Positions 14,619 through 21,906 of a stretch of 64,000 nt of DNA are shown piece by piece. Within the stretch, counting starts at the first letter, position 1, and every line of letters starts with the position of its first letter. The notes below the pieces were generated by a model. It had not been told where the DNA came from. It worked only from the letters and a program-made list of their open reading frames with translations, and did no database searches. The stretch comes from Streptomyces sp. NBC_01224 (GTDB lineage Bacteria > Actinomycetota > Actinomycetes > Streptomycetales > Streptomycetaceae). The stretch is from the NCBI RefSeq assembly GCF_036002945.1, contig NZ_CP108529.1, positions 1,426,001 to 1,490,000 of the forward strand. The letters run 5' to 3'. The position numbers and the translations under genes are program-made.

Positions 14619-16037
14619 TCATGCGAGGCCGGCAAGCGTGAGGAGCAAGGACTTCACCTCGGTGGCCCGGACGGGTCCGGTGAACGCGTGGGGGGTGGAG
14701 CACAGGATGAGCGGACCTTCTTCGTCGCTCATGGGGAGGCGGCCGTGGCTGCCGCGAATGGGTGACGGGTCCAGCGGTACGACCGCCATGCGGTAGCGCA
14801 TGCCGAGCTTCTTGCGGGCGACTGCCGCGGCGGCCTTGACCCGGACGTACGGGTCCTGGGGGTCCAGGAAGAGTTCGACCGGGTCGTAGCCGGGTTTGCG
14901 GTGGATCTCGACGAGCTGCGCGAAGTCGGGCGCGCGGGCGTCGTCGAGCCAGTAGTAGTACGTGAACCAGGCATCCGGGTCCGCGACGGCGACCAGTTCG
15001 CCGGAGCGCGGATGGTCCAGGCCGTGTGCCTTCTTGCCCTCGTCGTCGAGGAGCTGCTCGATGCCCTGGAGGTCCTGGAGGGCTTCGCGGGTCGCTTCGA
15101 GGTCCTCGGGGCGGCGTACGTAGATGTGGGCGAGCTGGTGGTCGGCGACGGCGAAGGCGCGGGAGGCCATCGGGTCGAGGTATTCCATGCCGTCCTGGGT
15201 GTGGACCTCCAGGAGGCCTGCGCGGCGCAGGGCCCGGTTGATGTCGATGGGCCGGTCGACGCGGGTGATGCCGTACTCGGACAGGGCGACGACGGTGCGG
15301 CCTTCGCGGCGGGCGTCGTCCAGGAGGGGTGCCACGGCCCGGTCCAGATCGGCCGCGGCCCGGTACGAGCGGGGGTCGTCGGGGCCGTAGCGCTGCAGGT
15401 CGTAGTCGAGGTGCGGGAGGTAGCACAGGGCCAGGTCGGGATGGCGGGTGTCGAGGATGTGCCGGGTCGCGTCGATGATCCACTGGGAGGAGACGAGGTC
15501 GGCGCCGGGGCCCCAGAAGTGGAAGAGGGGGAAGGTGCCGAGTTTTTCGGTGAGTTCGTCGTGCAGGGCGGGCGGCCGGGTGTAGCAGTCGGGTTCCTTG
15601 CGGCCGTCGGCGTAGTAGACGGGGCGCGGGGTGACGGTGATGTCGGTGTCGGCGCCCATCGCGTACCACCAGCAGATGTTGGCGACGGTGTAGCCGGGGT
15701 GGGCGCGGCGTGCGGCGTCCCAGAGCTTGTCCCCGGCGACCAGACCGTTGTGCTGGCGCCAGAGCAGGACGTCACCGAGCTCGCGGAAGTACCAGCCGTT
15801 GGCGACGATGCCGTGCTCGGCGGGCGTGGTGCCGGTGAGGAAGGTGGACTGGGCCGCGCAGGTGACTGCGGGGAGCACGGTGCCGAGAGGGGCATGGGTG
15901 CCGGACTGCCCCAGGGCCTTGAGGTGCGGCATGTGGTCGAGGAGCTGGGGGGTGAGGCCGACGACGTCGAGAACGAGAAGCGGGGTTGGTGCGGTGGGCG
16001 TGGTGGCCTGCGTGGTGGTCTGCTCGGCTGCGGTCAT
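14619..16037 (-). CDS. eboF: EboF-like type I phosphodiesterase / nucleotide pyrophosphatase
   Basis: 472 residues of the alkaline phosphatase superfamily. The metal-binding start VLDVVGLTPQLLDHMPHL, the nucleophile region LPAVTCAAQSTFLTGTTPAEHG (Thr), the YLPHLDYDLQRYGP block and SEYGITRVDRPIDINR follow the type I phosphodiesterase order. The ATG at 16037 overlaps the eboE stop by 4 bases. In the Ebo operon this protein would cleave a phosphodiester of the prenyl-linked metabolite. The function follows from family and context. Confidence 0.82.
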   Translation of the reverse strand: MTAAEQTTTQATTPTAPTPLLVLDVVGLTPQLLDHMPHLKALGQSGTHAPLGTVLPAVTCAAQSTFLTGTTPAEHGIVANGWYFRELGDVLLWRQHNGLVAGDKLWDAARRAHPGYTVANICWWYAMGADTDITVTPRPVYYADGRKEPDCYTRPPALHDELTEKLGTFPLFHFWGPGADLVSSQWIIDATRHILDTRHPDLALCYLPHLDYDLQRYGPDDPRSYRAAADLDRAVAPLLDDARREGRTVVALSEYGITRVDRPIDINRALRRAGLLEVHTQDGMEYLDPMASRAFAVADHQLAHIYVRRPEDLEATREALQDLQGIEQLLDDEGKKAHGLDHPRSGELVAVADPDAWFTYYYWLDDARAPDFAQLVEIHRKPGYDPVELFLDPQDPYVRVKAAAAVARKKLGMRYRMAVVPLDPSPIRGSHGRLPMSDEEGPLILCSTPHAFTGPVRATEVKSLLLTLAGLA

Positions 16038-17209
16038 GGGAGCTCCTTGAGGCCGAGGTCGACCAGGAGGTCGCGGGCGAGGGTGAGTTCGGCGGCGATG
16101 CCGTCGGCGAGCTGGGTGCGGGTGCGGGGGCGCAGCGCGGCCGGGAGCGCCTGCCAGGTGTACGTCTCGACCTCCAGGTGCCTGGTGAGTGGCCGTGCGC
16201 CGCCGACCAGCCGGGTCAGCGTGGACCGGAGCACGGGAAGGGTGGAGGTGAGCGGTGGCGCGGGGGGTGCGTGCAGGGGGACGTGGAAGTGGGCGCGCCA
16301 TGGGGCGCCGTCGGGCAGGGCCCGGCCGGTGACCGCCTCGTGGAGGTCGTCGGTGCCACGCAGCCCGGCGGCGGTGCTGGTGCGGGTCTGGTGGAGGAAG
16401 CGGGGCTCGGCGAAGGCGGCGAGCGCGGTGCGTACCTCGGGGAGGTGGGGGTTCTCGGCGTGCAGTGCGGCGGAGAGCTGGGCCTTGACCACCGGGATGC
16501 CCGCTGTGTCGAGGGCGTCGACGGCGGTGTCGGGGTCCTCGAAGGAGGTGGCCAGGTGGCAGGTGTCGATGCAGATGCCGATGCGCCGGTGTCCGACGGC
16601 GGTGAGCGGTGCGATGGCGTCGGCGGTGGTCTCGACCGTGCAGCCCGGCTCGGGTTCGAGGCCGATGCGGATGGACTTGCCGGTGAGCTCGGCCAGCGCG
16701 TCGAGGCGGTCAGCGAGGGTGGTGAGCGCGGTGTGTGCGAGAGCGGCCGCCCCGGCGTCGGAGTCGAACGGGGTGCGCCAGGCGAGCGGGAGGGTGGAGA
16801 TGGTCCCTTCGGTGACGTCGTCGGGGAGCAGACCGGCCAGGAGCCGGGCCAGGTCGGTGGTGTGGGCGAGCCGCTCCGGGTCCGTCCAGTCCGGCTTGTA
16901 CACCCGGTACTTGACCTCGTCGGCGCCGAAGCCCTCGTACGGGAAGCCGTTGAGGGTGACGACTTCCAGGCCGCGGCGGTCCAGTTCGGCGCGCAGGGAG
17001 CGCAGCTGGGACGGGTCGTTGATCAGGCTGCGGGCGGCATCCCTGGCGAGCCAGAGGCCGATGCCGAGCCTGTCCCGGCCGAGGCGTTTGCGAACCGGTT
17101 CGCAGTGGTCGCGCAGTTGGGTGCGGACGCCGTCGAGTGTCTCTGCGGGATGGACGTTGGTGCAGTACGAGAGGTGGACGGTGGAGCCGTCGGGGTGGCG
17201 GAAGCGCAT
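16034..17209 (-). CDS. eboE: Metabolite traffic protein EboE
   Basis: 391 residues, TIM-barrel fold. The N-terminus HLSYCTNVHPAETLDGVRTQL is characteristic of EboE. GIGLWLARDAA, EVVTLNGFPYEGFG, RIGLEPEPGC and GICIDTCHLATSFE carry the Glu/His/Asp metal ligands of the AP-endonuclease-2-like barrel. In cyanobacteria the Ebo operon is needed to move the scytonemin monomer to the periplasm. EboE's exact reaction is not known. It sits 4 bases after the TatD-like gene and overlaps the phosphodiesterase gene. Confidence 0.88.
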   Translation of the reverse strand: MRFRHPDGSTVHLSYCTNVHPAETLDGVRTQLRDHCEPVRKRLGRDRLGIGLWLARDAARSLINDPSQLRSLRAELDRRGLEVVTLNGFPYEGFGADEVKYRVYKPDWTDPERLAHTTDLARLLAGLLPDDVTEGTISTLPLAWRTPFDSDAGAAALAHTALTTLADRLDALAELTGKSIRIGLEPEPGCTVETTADAIAPLTAVGHRRIGICIDTCHLATSFEDPDTAVDALDTAGIPVVKAQLSAALHAENPHLPEVRTALAAFAEPRFLHQTRTSTAAGLRGTDDLHEAVTGRALPDGAPWRAHFHVPLHAPPAPPLTSTLPVLRSTLTRLVGGARPLTRHLEVETYTWQALPAALRPRTRTQLADGIAAELTLARDLLVDLGLKELP

Positions 17210-17213
17210 CGCC

Positions 17214-18062
17214 TCACTCCCCGCCGCGCAGGATGGAGTTGCCCTCGTGGAGTGGTTCCGGAGCGGCGATGTCGAGCTGGAGCCGGCCACTTTGCCCGTA
17301 GAAGGCGACGGGGTTGCGCCAGAGCACCTGGTCGACGTCGTCCTCGCTGAACCCGGCGGCAAGCATCGCGTCGCCCACCTTGCGGGTCTTGAGCGGGTCA
17401 CTCCTTCCCCAGTCGGCGGCCGAGTTGACCAGGACCTTCTCGGTGCCGTGGGTTTTGAGGACCGCGATCATGCGGTCCTCGTCCATCTTGGTGTCGGGGT
17501 AGATGGAGAAGCCGGCCCAGCAGCCGCTGTCCCTGGCGTCCTTCACGGTCGTCTCGTTGAGGTGGTCGAGCAGGACCCGCTCCGGGGCGAGGTGGGATTC
17601 GCGGATGACGTCGATGGTGCGGTGCAGTCCGGCGAGCTTGTCGCGGTGCGGGGTGTGCACGAGTGCGGGCAGGCCGTGGTCGGCGGCGAGCTGGAGCTGT
17701 GCGGCCAGGGCGGTGTCCTCGGCCGGGGTCATGGAGTCGTAGCCGATCTCGCCGACGGCGACGACGGAGTCCTTGGCGAGATAGCGGGGCAGGGCGTCCA
17801 GGACGGGGGTGCAGCGGGGGTCGTTCGCCTCTTTGGGGTTGAGGGCGAGCGTGCAGTGGTGGGCGATGCCGTACTGGGCGGCGCGGAAGGGTTCCCAGCC
17901 GAGCAGGGCATCGAAGTAGTCGAAGAAGCTGGTGGGCGAGGTGCGGGGCTGGCCGAGCCAGAAGGAGGGCTCCACGAGGGCGCGGACACCCGCGTCGTAC
18001 ATCGCCTGATAGTCGTCCGTGGTGCGGGAGGTCATATGGATGTGGGGGTCGAAGATGCGCAT
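17214..18062 (-). CDS. eboB: TatD-family metal-dependent hydrolase (EboB-like)
   Basis: 282 residues. The metal-binding DPHIHM at residues 4-9, the conserved Glu in VVAVGEIGYDS, VHTPH, DHLNETTV and the final Asp in NSAADWGRSDP make a complete TatD-type amidohydrolase site. The start ATG shares a base with the eboA stop (TGATG). TatD enzymes hydrolyse phosphoesters or amides, and in Ebo clusters EboB is the fixed partner of EboA. The substrate is unknown. Confidence 0.85.
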   Translation of the reverse strand: MRIFDPHIHMTSRTTDDYQAMYDAGVRALVEPSFWLGQPRTSPTSFFDYFDALLGWEPFRAAQYGIAHHCTLALNPKEANDPRCTPVLDALPRYLAKDSVVAVGEIGYDSMTPAEDTALAAQLQLAADHGLPALVHTPHRDKLAGLHRTIDVIRESHLAPERVLLDHLNETTVKDARDSGCWAGFSIYPDTKMDEDRMIAVLKTHGTEKVLVNSAADWGRSDPLKTRKVGDAMLAAGFSEDDVDQVLWRNPVAFYGQSGRLQLDIAAPEPLHEGNSILRGGE

Positions 18063-18727
18063 CAGGACTCCTCCGTGGGGGCGGCAGGGCCGGGAGTGGT
18101 GAGGTCGAGCACCCGGGTGAGGTCGGCGGGGACGCTGCGGCCCGCGGCGATGCGTTCGGCCGCGAAGTCGCCGAGCATGCGGGCGAGTTCGGCGTCGCCG
18201 CGCGAGCGCCGTGCCAGTTGGTCGACGGCATCTACGGGGGCACCGGTGAAGAGGCATTTGAGAATGGCGTGGCGCCAGTTGTGCGCGTCGAGATGGGCGG
18301 CGGCGTACGGGCCGACGGCCGCGGCGACCAGCCGGGTGTCATTGGTGCGCAGGGCGTCCTCGACGAGCGGAAGGGCGGTGGGACCGAGGTCCAGCCGGTG
18401 CAGGGTGAGCAGGACGGCACGGCGTTCGGCGGCGGTGCCCTGCTCGTAGAGCCTGGTCAGGGCGGGCAGTGCGGTGCGGGCTTCGATGAGCAGCAGGGCG
18501 CGTACGGAGTCGGCGTGTTCGAGTCCGCAGTGCCGGCCGGCGGCGGCGTACCGCAGTTCCCACGACGGTACGGCGTACGGGCCGCCGGGCTGTTCGGAGT
18601 CCTCGTGGGAGGCGGCGTGTTCGGCCTCGGCGAGGGCCTCGTCGAGCCAGGCGCGCGCGGCTCCGCCGAGTTGTGCGTCGAGTTCCTTGCGGGTCAGCAG
18701 CGGGGAGGTCGTCGGGGTCGTCGGCAT
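18062..18727 (-). CDS. eboA: EboA-domain protein
   Basis: 221 residues, all helical in appearance. Conserved EboA wording is seen: PSWELRYAAAGRHCGLEHADSVRALLL, AERRAVLLTLHRL and HNWRHAILKCLFTGAPVDAVD. There is no signal peptide and no catalytic motif I can name. EboA is the marker protein of the Ebo operon and its biochemical role is unknown. It begins at ATG 18727, 22 bases after the TIM-barrel gene, and is coupled to eboB. Confidence 0.85.
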   Translation of the reverse strand: MPTTPTTSPLLTRKELDAQLGGAARAWLDEALAEAEHAASHEDSEQPGGPYAVPSWELRYAAAGRHCGLEHADSVRALLLIEARTALPALTRLYEQGTAAERRAVLLTLHRLDLGPTALPLVEDALRTNDTRLVAAAVGPYAAAHLDAHNWRHAILKCLFTGAPVDAVDQLARRSRGDAELARMLGDFAAERIAAGRSVPADLTRVLDLTTPGPAAPTEES

Positions 18728-18749
18728 GGCGTTGCTCCCTTCGGCGGTT

Positions 18750-19607
18750 TCAGCGGCTCGACGGACTGTGCTTGCGGAGGAACTCGATGGAGGTGCGGGC
18801 GAGTTCGGGGCCGGCGTGGGAATGACGGGGCAGTTCGACGACGGTGAGACCGCGGTAGCCGGTGTCGGGGAGGGCGTCGAGCGCTTCGAGTACGGGCGGG
18901 AAGTCGATCTCGCCTTCACCGAACGGGAGGTGTTCATGGATGCCCCGGCGCATGTCCTCGATCTGGACGTGCCGCAGCCAGGGGGCGGCGTCGCGGACGC
19001 AGTCGACGGGCGCGGCGGGTTCCAGGCATTGGCAGTGGCCGATGTCCAGAGTCAGTCCGAGCGGTGGTGGATCGCCACTGAGAACGCGCAGGTGGTGGAA
19101 GTCGGCGAGGCCGGCGAGGAGGTGTCCGGGCTCGGGTTCGATCGCCAGGGGGATGCCGGAGCGGTCGGCGGCGTCCAGGACGGGGGCGAGGGAGTCGGTG
19201 AGTCGCTGCCAGGCGGTGTCGGGGGTGGTGTCCGGTGGGGTGATGCCGCTGAAGCAGTGCACGGCGTGCGCACCGAGGTCGGCGGCGATGCCGACGGCCC
19301 GAACGAGCAGCCGGGTGCGGGCTGCGCGGGCCTCGGGGTCGGGGTCGAGGAGCGACGGGCCGTGCTTGCGGCGGGGGTCGAGGACGTAGCGGGCCCCGGT
19401 CTCCACTGTGACGCCGAGGCCCAGCTCCTGGAGCCTGGACGCCACGTGGCGGGTGCGCGCGGCGACGTCGGGGGCGAGGGGATCGAGGTGCATGTGGTCG
19501 AGGGTCAGCCCGACCCCGTCGTACCCGAGATCGGCGAGGAGCCCGAGGGCGTCGTCCAGGCGGAGGTCGGTGAGCCCGTTGGTGCCGTAGCCGAGGCGGA
19601 TCGTCAT
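18750..19607 (-). CDS. TIM-barrel sugar phosphate isomerase/epimerase of the Ebo cluster
   Basis: 285 residues. RLGYGTNGLTDLRLDDALGLLADLGYDGVGLTLD opens an AP-endonuclease-2/xylose-isomerase-like barrel. AIEPEPGHLLAGL, LTLDIGHCQC, HVQIEDMRRGIHEHLPFGEGEIDF and VVELPRHSH supply Glu, Asp/His, His and Glu ligands for a divalent metal. It would isomerise or epimerise a sugar or cyclitol phosphate. It overlaps eboC by ATGA, so it is made with the prenyltransferase. A second barrel besides EboE in one operon suggests a multi-step cyclitol or sugar pathway. Confidence 0.82.
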   Translation of the reverse strand: MTIRLGYGTNGLTDLRLDDALGLLADLGYDGVGLTLDHMHLDPLAPDVAARTRHVASRLQELGLGVTVETGARYVLDPRRKHGPSLLDPDPEARAARTRLLVRAVGIAADLGAHAVHCFSGITPPDTTPDTAWQRLTDSLAPVLDAADRSGIPLAIEPEPGHLLAGLADFHHLRVLSGDPPPLGLTLDIGHCQCLEPAAPVDCVRDAAPWLRHVQIEDMRRGIHEHLPFGEGEIDFPPVLEALDALPDTGYRGLTVVELPRHSHAGPELARTSIEFLRKHSPSSR

Positions 19608-20671
19608 GTGAGGCTCACCTTCCGGGCGAGGGTGCGGGCGAGCGGGACGAGTCCCATGACGGCGAGCCCCGAACCTGCTGCTCCGGCGCGGGCGGCGAGG
19701 GCTGCCTGGAGCGGGATCATCGCCCGGATGCCGCCGCCGACGGCGCGCTGGGTGAGGGGCGGGGACGGGTTGAGGGCGGCGTGGAGGAGGGGACCCGCGG
19801 CAGTACGGAAGTAGGCGCCGGTGAGCGCGGTGAGCAGGAGGCGGGTGGCGGTGGAGGCGGAGGTCGCCGGGGGCCGGTGCGACCGGTGCGACTCCCCCTT
19901 CCTGCCGCGTCCCGCATCCAAGGTCGCGTCCCCGGGTCCGCGCTGCTCGCGCAGGGCCGCGGCGCCCAGTGCGGCGGTGGCCGCCAGCGCGGCGAGGGGT
20001 GCGGTGGTCGATCCGCCCTGCGCCTCGTGCCGTGAGACGGCGGTGACGGCGTAGGTGTGCGCCCCGAGCAGGCCAGCTGCCGGAAGGGCGGCGCGAACGA
20101 AGCCACGCGAAGCCGCAGCCGCAGCCGAACCCGTGCGCGAGCCGGACCCCCATGCGGCACTCGAACCCGAGGTCGTACGCGACCCCGATCCCGTACGCGA
20201 CCCCGTGCTCGCCGCCCTTTTCGCCGCGCCGGTGGCGGTGGCGCCGAGCAGCAGATCCAGTCCTCGTGCCGCCGCCATCGCCGCCGGTCCCGCCGGGGTG
20301 TGCTTGAGGCGGAGGTCGTACGCCCAGACCGTCGCCGCCAGCCCCGTGGCGACCGCGAGGGCCGGTCGGCCGGCCCGTGCGGCGAGGCCCAGTCCTGCGG
20401 CCGTCAGTGCGCCCGCCGCCGCGAGGGCCGCGCCGGGAGCGATGCGGCCCGAGGGGATCGGCCGGTGCGGGCGGTCGACGGCGTCCTCGTCGCGGTCGGC
20501 CCAGTCGTTGAGCGCCATGCCCGCCTCGTACAGGCAGAGCGAGGCGCCGATGGCAAGTGCGGTGCCGCGGTCGGGGCGCCTGCCCGTCGCAGAGGCCCCG
20601 GCGAGTGCGTCGCCGGGGACGGTGAACAGCGCCGACACCCGCAGCAGCTCCGCCCAGGCCCGTACCGTCAC
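19604..20671 (-). CDS. eboC: UbiA-family prenyltransferase EboC with a low-complexity insert
   Basis: 355 residues, multi-pass membrane protein. The first UbiA motif is complete (NDWADRDEDAVDRPHRPIPSGR), followed by YDLRLKHTPAG. It would attach an isoprenyl chain to a polar metabolite. Residues about 150-190 are an unusual Ser/Gly/Arg/Thr-rich insert (AASTGSRTGSGSRTTSGS...), coded by short repeats containing GTACGCGACCCCG near 20170-20206. The GTG start at 20671 overlaps the next gene's stop (GTGA). The insert falls in a loop and is probably tolerated rather than functional. Confidence 0.82.
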   Translation of the reverse strand: MTVRAWAELLRVSALFTVPGDALAGASATGRRPDRGTALAIGASLCLYEAGMALNDWADRDEDAVDRPHRPIPSGRIAPGAALAAAGALTAAGLGLAARAGRPALAVATGLAATVWAYDLRLKHTPAGPAAMAAARGLDLLLGATATGAAKRAASTGSRTGSGSRTTSGSSAAWGSGSRTGSAAAAASRGFVRAALPAAGLLGAHTYAVTAVSRHEAQGGSTTAPLAALAATAALGAAALREQRGPGDATLDAGRGRKGESHRSHRPPATSASTATRLLLTALTGAYFRTAAGPLLHAALNPSPPLTQRAVGGGIRAMIPLQAALAARAGAAGSGLAVMGLVPLARTLARKVSLT

Positions 20672-21786
20672 TTCTCCCCCCGCAGCGTTTCGGCGAAGGC
20701 GAGCAGCGCCATGTACTGCTCGAAAAGTGCGGCAGGGCCGCCGTCCGGGTCCTTGAAGTAGAAGCCGAGCTGGGGCAAGGGGCCGGTCAGCCCCTTCTCG
20801 TGGGCGCGGGCCACCAGTCTGGCCAGGTCCAGAACCAGGGGTGCGGCCAGTGCGGAGTCGCACCCCTGCCAGGTCGTCTGGAGCACCATGCGTGCCCCGA
20901 GGAATCCATCGAACGCGATGTGGTCCCAGGCCGTCTTCCAGTCGCCGAGGACCGGTACGTCGTCGATGTGGACCTGGCCCTCGGGCGCGGTTCCCAGCGT
21001 GTCGGCGAGGACGCGTTCCTTGCCCGCGTTCTTGGCCGCGGCCGCGCCCGGGTCGGCCAGCGCCGCCCCGTCCCCGCCGCCCAGCAGGTTGGTGCCCGAC
21101 CAGGCCCGTACAGGCAGGGCGCGTTGCACGAACATCGGGGCGAGTACGGAGCGGAGCAGCGTCTGGCCGGTCTTGCCGTCGCGGCCCGCGTGAGGAAGTC
21201 CGCAGCCCGCGACGGCGTCCTGGAGGGCGGGGGTGCGCAGCCCGGTGGACGGGGTGAAGTTGATGTACGGGCAGCCTGCCCGGAGCGCTGCCGCGGCATA
21301 GAGCGAGCTGACGGGCAACCGCTGCTCGCCGGGGGCCGGGACCGGTTCCGTGGAGGCGACATTGATCACGACCGTCCTGGCCAGGTGGTTGCGGTGCCCG
21401 AAGTCCGCGAGATCGGCGGCGAAGGCGTTGATGAGCTCCTCGTCGCTACGGGTGTCGCCGGGCAGTGGCCCGCCGGGCCGTATCTCCGCGTCGGCGGCGG
21501 CGAGTTCGGAGCGTACCGCCGAGGGCAGGCCGTGCGGCAGCACACCCCCGGTGGCCAGTGCCTCGGCCCTTTTGGGCAGCGGACAGCCGACGGTGTCGTG
21601 TCCGCCGAAGACCAGTGAGGTGAGGGTGGGCAGCCCGCTCTCGGCGAACGGCGGTGTTTCGGTGACCATGCCTGCCGCCGGATGGAGTCCTGCTGCGACC
21701 GCCGCGCACCCCGCTGTGGCGGTGGTGGCGACGGAGCCTCGTGCTCCGATGAACCAGACTCCGGTAAGAACGGCGGGTGCTGACAC
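20668..21786 (-). CDS. myo-Inositol-1-phosphate-synthase-like protein
   Basis: 372 residues. The NAD-binding opening GVWFIGARGSVATTATAG, the catalytic-region blocks NFTPSTG, GRDGKTGQTLLRSVLAP, GTNLLGGGDG and DWKTAWDHIAFDGFLG match the inositol-3-phosphate synthase family. This enzyme cyclises glucose 6-phosphate to a cyclitol phosphate, using NAD+ within one catalytic cycle. It is the first gene of the Ebo operon (GTG 21786), after a terminator. Classical Ebo operons instead carry EboD, a 3-dehydroquinate-synthase-like cyclase, so this may supply the cyclitol here. Confidence 0.85.
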   Translation of the reverse strand: MSAPAVLTGVWFIGARGSVATTATAGCAAVAAGLHPAAGMVTETPPFAESGLPTLTSLVFGGHDTVGCPLPKRAEALATGGVLPHGLPSAVRSELAAADAEIRPGGPLPGDTRSDEELINAFAADLADFGHRNHLARTVVINVASTEPVPAPGEQRLPVSSLYAAAALRAGCPYINFTPSTGLRTPALQDAVAGCGLPHAGRDGKTGQTLLRSVLAPMFVQRALPVRAWSGTNLLGGGDGAALADPGAAAAKNAGKERVLADTLGTAPEGQVHIDDVPVLGDWKTAWDHIAFDGFLGARMVLQTTWQGCDSALAAPLVLDLARLVARAHEKGLTGPLPQLGFYFKDPDGGPAALFEQYMALLAFAETLRGEK

Positions 21787-21853
21787 GGGCTGCCTCCCTG
21801 GCTGGGGGTCCTGGCTGGGCAGAGCAAGTGGCGCTGTGCGACGAGGGGTTGGT

Positions 21854-21892
21854 GACGGCGGGCGGGGAGGATGTTCTTCCCCGCCCGCCGTC
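21854..21892 (-). terminator. Terminator after the 1240-aa secreted protein gene
   Basis: GACGGCGGGCGGGGA and TCCCCGCCCGCCGTC form a perfect 15-bp stem with a 9-base loop, 15 bases past the stop codon. It separates that gene from the Ebo operon. Confidence 0.85.
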
Positions 21893-21906
21893 GGCCGGAA
21901 TGCGCC

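Noticed and set aside
14901..18449. 1182-codon plus-strand open frame across the Ebo cluster
   Set aside because: It is the antisense shadow of eboF, eboE, eboB and eboA, which carry catalytic motifs on the other strand.
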